A stretch of 19,568 nucleotides of DNA, from contig JAJDBI010000317.1 of assembly GCA_029261435.1 (NCBI GenBank), positions 1 to 19,568 of the forward strand, read 5' to 3'. The position numbers and the translations under genes were made by a program. Positions 6,875-14,112 of the stretch are shown here, piece after piece. Position 1 is the stretch's first letter; each line of letters opens with the position of its first letter. Under the pieces are notes generated by a model that ran no database searches, was not told the DNA's origin, and saw only the letters and a program-made list of their open reading frames with translations. This DNA is from Nitrospinaceae bacterium (GTDB lineage: Bacteria > Nitrospinota > Nitrospinia > Nitrospinales > VA-1).

Positions 6875-9040
6875 TTAAAAATCAAACTGAGCGCTGAGTT
6901 CAAAGGATCGAGGAGAACCTAAAATCAATTGATTGGAATAAAACTCATCTCCCCAAAGCGCATAAGCCTTATCAAACAAGTTTGTCAGTCTTGCAGTGAA
7001 ACGACCATTCCCCCTGCGATAAGTGGCATGCAAATCCACCGTTTCATAGCCCAGCATTTTTACTGTATTGAATCTTGTATTAAAACGATCATCAACATAA
7101 CGAAAGCTACCCCCCACGTCTATTGGCAGCCCGGCAACTCCCCGGTAATGAGTCCAGGCATTAGCCACCCAGGAGGGAACGTTGGAAGGGGTATTGCCAG
7201 ATACGTCTTCGAAAACTCCAAACTCTGCATGAGTATAAGCGGCATTAGCACCCACTCTCCACCTGGGTGTCAACAAAACAGAACCTTCCATTTCATAACC
7301 CGTGGACCTCTGGCTTCCATCACTACCCAGCACACTATCGTTGGAGTCTTGAATTAAAATATTTTGTCTTTCAATATGGTAGATGGCTAAAGAAATTTCC
7401 GCCTTACCATTCAGGAATTTTGACTTTAATCCCATTTCCCATTGCTGTGACTTGGACAACTCAAAATCTTGATTGCTGTTGACAAGAAAAACATCGGACC
7501 CCAATGGATCTGCACCAGAGCTCATTTGGACATAAGCATTCGAAGATGGTAAAACTTCATAAACGGCACCAACCCTCCAACTAAAAGGATTAAATGTGCG
7601 CTCAAAGGACCCACCTGGGGTAGGATCATTAAAGTTGAGCCTAAACAACTCAATGTGATCCTGGCGCAAACCCACAACCAACCTTAATTTCTTGGTGACT
7701 TTCAAAGTATCTTCAAAAAATACCGCTGTAGAGATTATTCGCGTGGGGTTGAATCTAAAGCTTGACGGATTGCCACCAAAATTACCTCCAACTGGTGAAA
7801 AAGGATCGACGGAGCCTGGATTTGAAAGAGGCTGAGACTTTCTTTTAAAGTCTATATAACTGGCATCGACTCCAAAAAGAGATTGGTTGTCCATACCCGC
7901 AAGGTTATTTTTATACTTCGCGCTCAGACGGTTACCAACAGTGTTCTGATTATGGGCCACAAAAAAAGTATCCCGATCAACCAGACTTGTTCCAGAATTA
8001 AATGTATAATTTTCTGAATTTCTCCATTCCCGATCAGCATTCAAAAAATAGGTATAATTGCGAAAGGAAAGCTTATTACTGTGTTTCCAGTTGGTATCAA
8101 TTGTTGCTAAAATCTGGTAAGAGTCTGCCACCTCATCATCAACATTGTAATTTACAAATCGCATTCTTTCATCGACAGCCTTTCCAGCACCGCTCACAAC
8201 CCCAGTCAGAGGCTGGCTGGCAAAAGCTTCTGTCACAAGGGGCGTTCCCCAATAGTTCTGCAGTTTATCCTCCAGGTAATCAATACCAAAAGTCATGCTC
8301 AGCTCGTCATTAGGCTTCCACAACAAAGAACCAATAAAGTTTCTTGATTTGGGGTCAGCATTATCAACATAACCATCTGAGCTATATTCACTGCCATCAA
8401 TTCGGAACCACAGGTTTTCACCTATCTGCCCCCCTGCACCGGCACCGATTTTCACAGTGTCAAAGCGACCATAGGAACTCAAAAGCTCATAAGAGTTTGT
8501 TCTTCCAGTTGTCGGTTTTTTTGTGATCATATTAATAGTCGCACCAATGGCGCCCTGACCATGTAATACAGACGCGGGACCTTTAAGAACTTCTATTCGA
8601 TCCAGATTGAAACCATTTTGAGGCCGTCCGGTGATCAACGCCGGTCCCAGCCAGATTCCGTCACGCTGAATCATGACCTGATTGGAAGTGAAACCACGCA
8701 TGGAAAAGTTAGCCGGTTCCGCAGGTGGATTCCCCCAGATAAACCCCGGTGTCCGCTCAAGAGACTCACCAACTTCCTGATACCCTCCTCTTTTAAGTTC
8801 TGAATTATTGATAACTGTTATAGAAGCCGGAGTCTCAAAAGCTGGGAGGTCCAGACGACTACTGGTGTCAGAGGAAAAATCGAAATTCAGGACACTCGGA
8901 GTGATGAGCAATTCATCCAACACGATAGCTCCAGGGCTGGATTTTTCATAACTATCAGCATTATTCTGAGCCCAACAAATTGAAAAGGCATGAAACTGTG
9001 AAATCAGTATTGCTGTTACAAGAATAAAAAAAGTATTCAT
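6875..9040 (-). CDS. TonB-dependent outer-membrane receptor under B12 control
   Basis: The start is placed at the ATG at 9040, not the upstream in-frame ATG at 9127. GAGGAG lies seven bases upstream, a signal peptide begins here (MNTFFILVTAILIS...CWA, cleavage after residue 24), and the longer form would run through the terminator. The product is 721 residues. A TonB box-like IVLDELLIT lies at 39-47, then a plug domain with FSMRGFTSNQVMIQRDGI and LDRIEVLKGPASVLHGQGAIGATINMI (LKGP...G.GAxGG-type motif), then a 22-strand barrel ending in phenylalanine. There is no N-terminal STN signalling domain. The plug resembles siderophore receptors (FhuA/FpvA type) more than classical BtuB. The upstream cobalamin riboswitch points to a corrinoid or cobalt-chelate substrate. 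The PepSY gene follows directly. Confidence 0.92.
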   Translation of the reverse strand: MNTFFILVTAILISQFHAFSICWAQNNADSYEKSSPGAIVLDELLITPSVLNFDFSSDTSSRLDLPAFETPASITVINNSELKRGGYQEVGESLERTPGFIWGNPPAEPANFSMRGFTSNQVMIQRDGIWLGPALITGRPQNGFNLDRIEVLKGPASVLHGQGAIGATINMITKKPTTGRTNSYELLSSYGRFDTVKIGAGAGGQIGENLWFRIDGSEYSSDGYVDNADPKSRNFIGSLLWKPNDELSMTFGIDYLEDKLQNYWGTPLVTEAFASQPLTGVVSGAGKAVDERMRFVNYNVDDEVADSYQILATIDTNWKHSNKLSFRNYTYFLNADREWRNSENYTFNSGTSLVDRDTFFVAHNQNTVGNRLSAKYKNNLAGMDNQSLFGVDASYIDFKRKSQPLSNPGSVDPFSPVGGNFGGNPSSFRFNPTRIISTAVFFEDTLKVTKKLRLVVGLRQDHIELFRLNFNDPTPGGSFERTFNPFSWRVGAVYEVLPSSNAYVQMSSGADPLGSDVFLVNSNQDFELSKSQQWEMGLKSKFLNGKAEISLAIYHIERQNILIQDSNDSVLGSDGSQRSTGYEMEGSVLLTPRWRVGANAAYTHAEFGVFEDVSGNTPSNVPSWVANAWTHYRGVAGLPIDVGGSFRYVDDRFNTRFNTVKMLGYETVDLHATYRRGNGRFTARLTNLFDKAYALWGDEFYSNQLILGSPRSFELSAQFDF

Positions 9041-9060
9041 CGCCAGTCTCCTCTTCGGGC

Positions 9061-9096
9061 AAAAAAAAACCCCAGTCCTCTGATAGAGGATTGAGG
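9061..9096 (-). terminator. Riboswitch-linked intrinsic terminator before the receptor gene
   Basis: On the minus strand an 11-base-pair stem (arms 9086-9096 and 9070-9080, one mismatch and one G-U) with a five-base loop is followed by nine consecutive T (9069-9061). It lies between the riboswitch and the receptor start, so it would stop transcription when ligand is bound. A matching element stands after the third riboswitch. Confidence 0.88.
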
Positions 9097-9125
9097 TTGA
9101 TTGCACCCTGATTTGCTTCATCAAC
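9096..9125 (-). promoter_or_regulatory. Candidate antiterminator hairpin, receptor leader
   Basis: On the minus strand GTTGAT (9125-9120) can pair with ATCAAC (9101-9096) across an 18-base loop. The 3' arm runs into the terminator stem flank, so the two hairpins would compete. The same hairpin, with the same loop length and a changed but still paired end base pair, occurs at 15970-16001. Confidence 0.5.
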
Positions 9126-9171
9126 ATATATTAGGCATACACTCTTTCCCACGAAAGGTGTTACCCTGTTA

Positions 9172-9346
9172 TTTCAGGCAGGTCTTCTGACTTGCGTTCA
9201 CCCTACTCTCTGCACCTTCCCAACATAACGTCAGTGGTTTAAAGCAGATTTCGTCACGCTCACAGCGGCGGGACCGTGGTTGAGTTTCACAACCTTCCCT
9301 ATTAACTCCTGATGAACATCAACTTCATGCTTTCAAGAACCTGAAA
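9172..9346 (-). ncRNA. Cobalamin riboswitch, receptor/PepSY operon
   Basis: Read on the minus strand, the element contains the conserved core: GGGAAGG...GTGAAACTC...CCGCCGCTGTGAGCG, then CCACTGACG, a second GGGAAGG, and the B12 box AGTCAGAAGACCTGCC (complement of 9177-9192). A perfect seven-base-pair P1 closes it: TTTCAGG (9346-9340) with CCTGAAA (9178-9172). The order and spacing match the class I cobalamin riboswitch. Ligand binding should favour the terminator at 9061-9096 and switch off the receptor and PepSY genes. Confidence 0.95.
9244..9300 (-). repeat. 57-base perfect inverted repeat (riboswitch core), copy A
   Basis: These 57 bases, read on the minus strand, are identical to 15796-15852 on the plus strand. 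They cover the riboswitch core from the first AGGGAAGG to AAATCTGC. Such identity exceeds what riboswitch conservation alone would require and points to recent duplication or gene conversion. Confidence 0.9.
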
Positions 9347-9354
9347 AACTATGA

Positions 9355-9384
9355 CTATTATTAGCAAATAGAAGTTAATGTCAA
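9355..9384 (-). promoter_or_regulatory. Sigma70-type promoter for the receptor operon
   Basis: A perfect TTGACA -35 lies on the minus strand (9384-9379). An AT-rich -10 region, CTAATAATAG (9364-9355), follows at 15-18 bases spacing depending on register. The predicted start near 9347 coincides with the first base of the riboswitch P1 stem, which supports both calls. Confidence 0.65.
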
Positions 9385-9463
9385 TCAATTTTACACTTTC
9401 CACCCGACATGCTGGTCAAAAGAACTATTCATAGAATGCTGTCAGATACAAGAATAGGCTGGA

Positions 9464-9491
9464 TTGACTTTCACAAGTAATTTGCTATGCT
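9464..9491 (+). promoter_or_regulatory. Sigma70-type promoter for the btuF operon
   Basis: TTGACT (9464-9469) and TATGCT (9486-9491) are separated by 16 bases, a fair sigma70 match. Transcription would begin near 9498, just upstream of the plus-strand riboswitch. It is divergent from, and about 80 bases away from, the receptor promoter. Confidence 0.6.
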
Positions 9492-9497
9492 TCTGTA

Positions 9498-9645
9498 CAT
9501 TCATTGGGGTCGGTCACATGGAAAACGGTTAAAATCCGTTGCGGACCCGCCGCTGTAACCGAGGACGAATCTCGCAGTTTGCCACTGTTTGTTTTCAAAT
9601 GGGAAGGCGCGGGATTTCGGTTGATCCGGAAGCCAGAACACTTGA
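9498..9645 (+). ncRNA. Cobalamin riboswitch, btuFDC-cobQ-cobA/hemD operon
   Basis: The conserved core is recognisable: GGTCGGTCACATGGAAAACGG, ATCCGTTGCGGACCCGCCGCTGTAACCGAGGACGA, GCCACTG, GGGAAGGCGCGGG, and a divergent B12 box CCGGAAGCCAGAACAC (9627-9642). It differs clearly from the other two riboswitches in the window. Ends are approximate because I could not define a strong P1. No U-tract terminator follows before the GTG at 9740, so control is probably translational. CAGAA (9634-9638) inside the B12 box can pair with TTCTG (9646-9650), a possible alternative fold. Confidence 0.92.
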
Positions 9646-9677
9646 TTCTGACCCTGTTAACTAAACCTTCGCGGCCT

Positions 9678-9719
9678 GAGGTGAGTTAAGCCGAGCTCCG
9701 TGCTTTGACCCCTCACTTC
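9678..9719 (+). promoter_or_regulatory. Leader hairpin between riboswitch and btuF
   Basis: GAGGTGAG (9678-9685) can pair with CTCACTTC (9712-9719) with one G-U. An inner stem, TTAAG with CTTTGA, extends it. No T run follows, so it is not an intrinsic terminator. It ends 20 bases before the GTG start and may form part of a translational expression platform. This is a base-pairing observation only. Confidence 0.35.
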
Positions 9720-9739
9720 GCTGGAACGAGAATATTCCG

Positions 9740-10744
9740 GTGAAACTATTTTTATTCATTTCTCTATTATCCCTTTTTAAAAACACAAAAACTACCAGGG
9801 AAAAGAATAAGGTTTGCTCAAACCTTAATATTATCCAAGGCTTTTTAATAGTAGTATTCCTTTTTCTGCCAACCTCTATACTTTGGGCAGAAAATACAGA
9901 AACCTGGCCGATCAACCGGATTATTTCCACCTCCCCTTCTTTAACTGAAACTCTTTTCAAACTGGGATTGAAGGATCGAATTATCGCTGTAACCGATTTC
10001 TGCAAATACCCCAAGGTTGCCTGCCAACTCCCGAGTATTGGCGGCATGCTCAATCCCAACATGGAAAAGGTGGTTTCCTTAACTCCTGATCTAATCATCC
10101 ACCAGTCCGACAATCAAAGACTCAGCAACAATGCCAAGAGCTTGGGAATAAAAACCTTCGCAGTGGACATGGGCAATCTAAAGGAAATATTTGAAACCAT
10201 TAATAAACTAGGAACAGCTTTAGACTGTCAGGAACAGGCAGACAAATTGACTCTTCATTTGAACGAGGGCATCGCTTATTATCAGGAGCGATTAAAAGGT
10301 TTGCCAAAAAAAGAGGTTTTGTTGCTCTTAGGGGATAGCAGTGATCCGGCCCGCGATTTATATGCGGCTGGGCCCGGCACATTTTTAAATGAACTCCTCA
10401 ACCTCTCTGGCGGAAGCAATATTATCAGAGATTCTCCAGCCAGATACCCAAAACTATCCAAGGAATACATTATTAAAAAGTCACCTGAGATTATTATAGA
10501 GGCCGGTCCAAAATCAAACTTGTCACAAAATGAAATTGACCTGAGGATTCAGGAATGGAACCGTTTCCCCACTATTAAGGCCGTTAAAAACAAACAAATT
10601 CATTTTATTGGTGCTGATTATATTTTAATACCGGGCCCCAGGCTTTTAAAAATTATCGAGCGGTTTTCCAAAGCCATACATCCTGAGTTATTCGGGAGCC
10701 AGAGCAAAAAAAATGCAAGTTTGCAGGAAACAGACAACCCATGA
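9740..10744 (+). CDS. btuF: Cobalamin ABC transporter substrate-binding protein, BtuF-like
   Basis: This 334-residue protein belongs to the BtuF/FhuD-type class III periplasmic binding proteins. Its body starts with INRIISTSPSLTETLFKLGL, then RIIAVTDFCKYP, GGMLNPNMEKVVSLTPDLII, and a C-lobe with PGTFLNELLNLSGG. It should capture cobalamin or a precursor in the periplasm and hand it to BtuCD. The N-terminus is odd. The only usual start codon upstream of the mature region is GTG at 9740, with a weak ribosome-binding site. This gives two hydrophobic stretches (about 2-13 and 34-49) split by a basic linker; cleavage probably follows SILWA at residue 50. The gene is first behind the plus-strand riboswitch and overlaps btuD by four bases. 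Confidence 0.88.
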   Translation: MKLFLFISLLSLFKNTKTTREKNKVCSNLNIIQGFLIVVFLFLPTSILWAENTETWPINRIISTSPSLTETLFKLGLKDRIIAVTDFCKYPKVACQLPSIGGMLNPNMEKVVSLTPDLIIHQSDNQRLSNNAKSLGIKTFAVDMGNLKEIFETINKLGTALDCQEQADKLTLHLNEGIAYYQERLKGLPKKEVLLLLGDSSDPARDLYAAGPGTFLNELLNLSGGSNIIRDSPARYPKLSKEYIIKKSPEIIIEAGPKSNLSQNEIDLRIQEWNRFPTIKAVKNKQIHFIGADYILIPGPRLLKIIERFSKAIHPELFGSQSKKNASLQETDNP

Positions 10745-11523
10745 TCCAAATATTAATGCAGTTAAAAAATATTTCTTTCACCTATGAAACTTCACCGATC
10801 ATAAATGATCTATCCGTTGCTATTCAGGAACAGGATTTTATAGGTTTGATCGGCCCAAACGGCTCTGGAAAATCAACACTTCTCAAGATTATGGGAGGAA
10901 TTTTAGAACCAGACTCGGGTTGGGTCCAGTTCAAAGAATCTCCCATAGCAAGAATAAACAAAAAGCTGTTTGCTCAGTCCGTTTCCTGGATTCCTCAGGA
11001 CCATCCAATGGTTTTCCCTTTCAAGGTTTCTGAGATCGTCTTGATGGGGCGGCATCCTTATCTTTCTCCTCTATCATTTGAAAGTAGCGAAGATTTTGAG
11101 ATAAGCCGGAGAGCCATGGAAACAACTATGACTTCTCATTTTGCGGACAGGTATTTCAATGAAATCAGTGGCGGGGAAAAGCAACGCGTCATGATAGCCA
11201 GCGCACTGGCACAAAACCCGGAAATGATGCTCCTGGACGAACCTACAGCCGCGCTGGATTTAAAGTATCAGGTGCAAATCCTGAAAATTTTGAAAGACCT
11301 CAATACAGAACATAAAAAGACTCTCATTTTGGCTATGCACGACTTGAATCTGGCATCCAAGTTCTGCAACCGCCTTATACTTTTAGATGAGGGGAAAATT
11401 GTTCGTGACGGATCTCCCGAGCAGGTACTGGAGAAAGATATTCTGGAGCAGGTATACGGCATAGAAGTAGACTTGGACTGTAAGGATGGAAGCATCAGAG
11501 TTCATCCGGCTATCAGGAGTTAG
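10741..11523 (+). CDS. btuD: Cobalamin ABC transporter ATPase, BtuD-like
   Basis: A 260-residue FecE/BtuD-family ATPase. Walker A GPNGSGKST lies at 38-46, the Q-loop at Gln86, the ABC signature SGGEKQR at 143-149, and Walker B MMLLDEP with catalytic Glu167. The H-loop His is at 200 (LAMHDLN). It powers import of the BtuF-bound ligand through BtuC. Its ATG overlaps the btuF stop (ATGA) and btuC begins six bases after its own stop. A second in-frame ATG at codon 6 is a possible alternative start. Confidence 0.92.
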   Translation: MIQILMQLKNISFTYETSPIINDLSVAIQEQDFIGLIGPNGSGKSTLLKIMGGILEPDSGWVQFKESPIARINKKLFAQSVSWIPQDHPMVFPFKVSEIVLMGRHPYLSPLSFESSEDFEISRRAMETTMTSHFADRYFNEISGGEKQRVMIASALAQNPEMMLLDEPTAALDLKYQVQILKILKDLNTEHKKTLILAMHDLNLASKFCNRLILLDEGKIVRDGSPEQVLEKDILEQVYGIEVDLDCKDGSIRVHPAIRS

Positions 11524-11529
11524 TCGAAA

Positions 11530-12534
11530 ATGAGTTCGCGATCTTATGTAATGACCCTGTCACTATTTTTTTTATTATTCATTATTACCCTTGGTGTCAC
11601 TCCGCTTATCGGTCCCAGCAAAATAAGTCTGGCCCGGGCATTTTCTGACACCCTGAGTATTTCCAATAATGTAGATGCCAATATCCTGTTTCAAGTACGA
11701 CTTCCAAGAATTCTTCTCGGTGCCTTGACCGGAGCTGCATTATCAGTTGCGGGTGCTATTTTTCAAGCCCTGTTACGGAATGACCTGGCGGCACCTTTTA
11801 CACTGGGTGTTTCCAGTGGAGCTGCATTAGGTGCGGTCATTGCTATTGCTTTGAGTTTAAATTTTTCTCTACCGGGAATTCCAGTAGTTTCCTTGTTTTC
11901 ATTTCTAGGTGCACTCGGTGCCATCATGCTGGTGTTCAGTCTTGTTAAAACCCGTCACGGCGAATTCCCTACTGGTGTACTTCTTCTAGCGGGGGTAACC
12001 GCTAACTTTTTTTTCGCGGCCATGGTAATGTTTATCCACTACCTATCAGACTTCAGCCAATCTTTTAGAATTATCCGCTGGCTCATGGGAGGATTGGACA
12101 TCACCAATTACAAAACCGTCTTATCTATTTCCCCCATGGTGTTTCTGGGAATATTCATCCTGATGTTTGTCAGCAGAGACCTGAACCTCATAAGTACCGG
12201 TGTCCATTCTGCTTCAAGTCGAGGAGTAAATGTCTCAAAGACACAAAAGATCGGTTTCATCACCGCCTCGCTCATCACAGGAACTGTGGTGGCGACCTCT
12301 GGCCCAATAGCCTTTGTCGGGCTGATCGTTCCGCATACAGTGCGATTATTTGTTGGCCCGGACCTGCGTATACTGATTCCGGCATCCATGCTTTTCGGAG
12401 CTAGTTTTCTAATAGCCTGCGACACTCTGGCAAGAACTATTCTTTCCCCGACCGAAATTCCGGTGGGAATTATTACAGCAATGATAGGAGGCCCCTTTTT
12501 CGTTTGGCTCCTGAAAAGAAAAAGGCAGGTATAA
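11530..12534 (+). CDS. btuC: Cobalamin ABC transporter permease, BtuC-like
   Basis: A 334-residue FecCD/BtuC-family permease, mostly hydrophobic and compatible with about ten membrane helices. Family hallmarks are RLPRILLGALTGAALSVAG, FQALLRNDLAAPFTLGVSSG, and near the C-terminus GPIAFVGLIVPHTVR, the region that contacts the ATPase. Two copies should form the translocation path in the inner membrane. GGAG at the end of btuD supplies the ribosome-binding site. The gene order btuF-btuD-btuC, with tight spacing, supports one transporter. Siderophore transporters of the same family look alike; the B12 assignment rests on the riboswitch and downstream genes. Confidence 0.9.
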   Translation: MSSRSYVMTLSLFFLLFIITLGVTPLIGPSKISLARAFSDTLSISNNVDANILFQVRLPRILLGALTGAALSVAGAIFQALLRNDLAAPFTLGVSSGAALGAVIAIALSLNFSLPGIPVVSLFSFLGALGAIMLVFSLVKTRHGEFPTGVLLLAGVTANFFFAAMVMFIHYLSDFSQSFRIIRWLMGGLDITNYKTVLSISPMVFLGIFILMFVSRDLNLISTGVHSASSRGVNVSKTQKIGFITASLITGTVVATSGPIAFVGLIVPHTVRLFVGPDLRILIPASMLFGASFLIACDTLARTILSPTEIPVGIITAMIGGPFFVWLLKRKRQV

Positions 12535-12538
12535 ACAA

Positions 12539-14041
12539 ATGACAGCAAAAACATTAATGATTCAAGGAACTGGGTCTGGTGTCGGTAAAAGCCTTTTGAC
12601 GGCCGCGTTATGCCGCTATTTTTATCAGGCAGGATATAAAGTAGCTCCTTTCAAAGCTCAGAATATGGCTTTAAATTCTTTCGTGACCGAACGCGGAGAA
12701 GAAATGGGACGGGCTCAGGTCTATCAGGCAGAAGCCTGCGGGTTGAAACCAAATGTTCTCATGAATCCTATTCTCTTAAAGCCCTCTGGCGATAACAATT
12801 CACAAGTTATAGTTATGGGAAAACCTGACGGCTCCAGAAATGCAAAGGATTTTTATTCTCGGCATATACAACATAAAGAAATAGTTCTGCAAGCCTTGGC
12901 CGAATTGAGAAAAAAACATGAACTGATAATCATTGAAGGTGCCGGAAGTCCGGCAGAAATCAATCTAAAAAAAACGGATCTGGTCAATATGTTCATCGCT
13001 GAAAAAGCCGAAGCACCGGTCCTCCTTGTAGGAGACATTGACCGGGGTGGAGTTTTTGCATGGCTGAAGGGCACCTATGATCTTCTTCCAAAGAAAGAAC
13101 AGGACAGGATCTTCGGATTCATCATAAATAAATTCCGTGGAGACCTTGACCTTTTGCAACCTGGTATTGATCAATTTGAAGAAATGATGGGTAAACCCGT
13201 TTTAGGAGTTGTTCCCTATTGCAGAGACCTTGTGATTGACGAAGAAGATTCTGTACCACAAAGGTTTTATCCGGCAGATGCAAGTGTGCAGGAGATTTTA
13301 AATATCGTCGTCATTGAGCTTCCAAGGTTATCAAATTTCACAGACTTGTCTCCACTTGCTCATGACCCTTCTATTTCAATTCAATATGTGCAACACCCGG
13401 CGCAAATGGGAAATCCTGATTTGATCATTCTTCCTGGTAGCAAAAACACTGTCAGCGACATGAACTTTTTGAGCCAGCAAGGCCTGAGCAGAGAAATCCT
13501 GAAATGCCATGAAGCTGGGACCATGATTCTCGGAATTTGTGGCGGATTCCAAATGTTAGGAAAAAAAATTATGGATCCAGAAAGTTTGGAGAGCCACAAA
13601 GCGGAAATTGATGGATTAGGTCTCTTCGATTTTGAAACCACACTCATACCTGAAAAGTTAACCCGGCAAGTACAACTTGAAACTATAAAAAGCCGTATAT
13701 TTCCAGAGAGTGTAAAGTGTGAGGGTTACGAAATTCATATGGGAAAAACCACGTTCAAAACTACCTACCCAAGCTTCTTCTCCACTGCAAATGGTGAAAA
13801 TCCTATGAATCTGGGCATTATGAATGAAGCTGGAACCGTTATAGGAACTTATATCCACGGTTTTTTAGATAAAGACCTGTTCCGGGAAAATATTTTACGT
13901 TATCTAAGAAATAAGAATGATCTTCCAGAACCACAGAGCAAATTCAACTACTCTCAGTTTAGAGTTAACGAACTAAACAAGCTCGCAAAATTAATAGAAA
14001 CCTCAATAAATATGGAAGAAATCAAAAAAGTCCTTCAGTAG
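12539..14041 (+). CDS. cobQ: Cobyric acid synthase, glutamine-hydrolysing
   Basis: A 500-residue CobQ/CbiP enzyme of normal length. It amidates four side-chain carboxylates of adenosylcobyrinic acid a,c-diamide, using ATP and glutamine. The N-terminal synthetase domain carries the P-loop GTGSGVGKS (10-18), FKAQNMALNS (38-47), IIEGAGSPAEINL (131-143) and VGDIDRGGVFA (164-174). The C-terminal class I glutaminase domain has LPGSKNT (298-304), the nucleophile Cys334 in GICGGFQMLG, and His440 in GTYIHGFLD. The start lies four bases after btuC. Its place behind btuFDC puts late corrin synthesis and uptake under the same riboswitch, consistent with salvage of imported incomplete corrinoids. Cytoplasmic. 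Confidence 0.95.
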   Translation: MTAKTLMIQGTGSGVGKSLLTAALCRYFYQAGYKVAPFKAQNMALNSFVTERGEEMGRAQVYQAEACGLKPNVLMNPILLKPSGDNNSQVIVMGKPDGSRNAKDFYSRHIQHKEIVLQALAELRKKHELIIIEGAGSPAEINLKKTDLVNMFIAEKAEAPVLLVGDIDRGGVFAWLKGTYDLLPKKEQDRIFGFIINKFRGDLDLLQPGIDQFEEMMGKPVLGVVPYCRDLVIDEEDSVPQRFYPADASVQEILNIVVIELPRLSNFTDLSPLAHDPSISIQYVQHPAQMGNPDLIILPGSKNTVSDMNFLSQQGLSREILKCHEAGTMILGICGGFQMLGKKIMDPESLESHKAEIDGLGLFDFETTLIPEKLTRQVQLETIKSRIFPESVKCEGYEIHMGKTTFKTTYPSFFSTANGENPMNLGIMNEAGTVIGTYIHGFLDKDLFRENILRYLRNKNDLPEPQSKFNYSQFRVNELNKLAKLIETSINMEEIKKVLQ

Positions 14042-14112
14042 CTGGTTAAAGCTTCTTAAGTCTTACTAAATAGTTATAGTCCTTTCTCTAACTTTTCGAC
14101 AGGTTTAACATT

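Noticed and set aside
6929..7482. Plus-strand frames of 142 and 71 codons inside the receptor gene
   Set aside because: Shadows of the receptor coding sequence, without domains or start signals.
9041..9127. Longer receptor start at 9127
   Set aside because: It would translate through the intrinsic terminator and lacks a good ribosome-binding site; the ATG at 9040 has GAGGAG and begins a signal peptide.
9661..10113. 150-codon minus-strand frame over the btuF start
   Set aside because: It overlaps the riboswitch leader and the well-supported btuF gene, has no recognisable family features and no ribosome-binding site I could support.
12108..12554. 148-codon minus-strand frame within btuC
   Set aside because: Antisense to a clear permease gene; its composition follows from the hydrophobic codons on the other strand.
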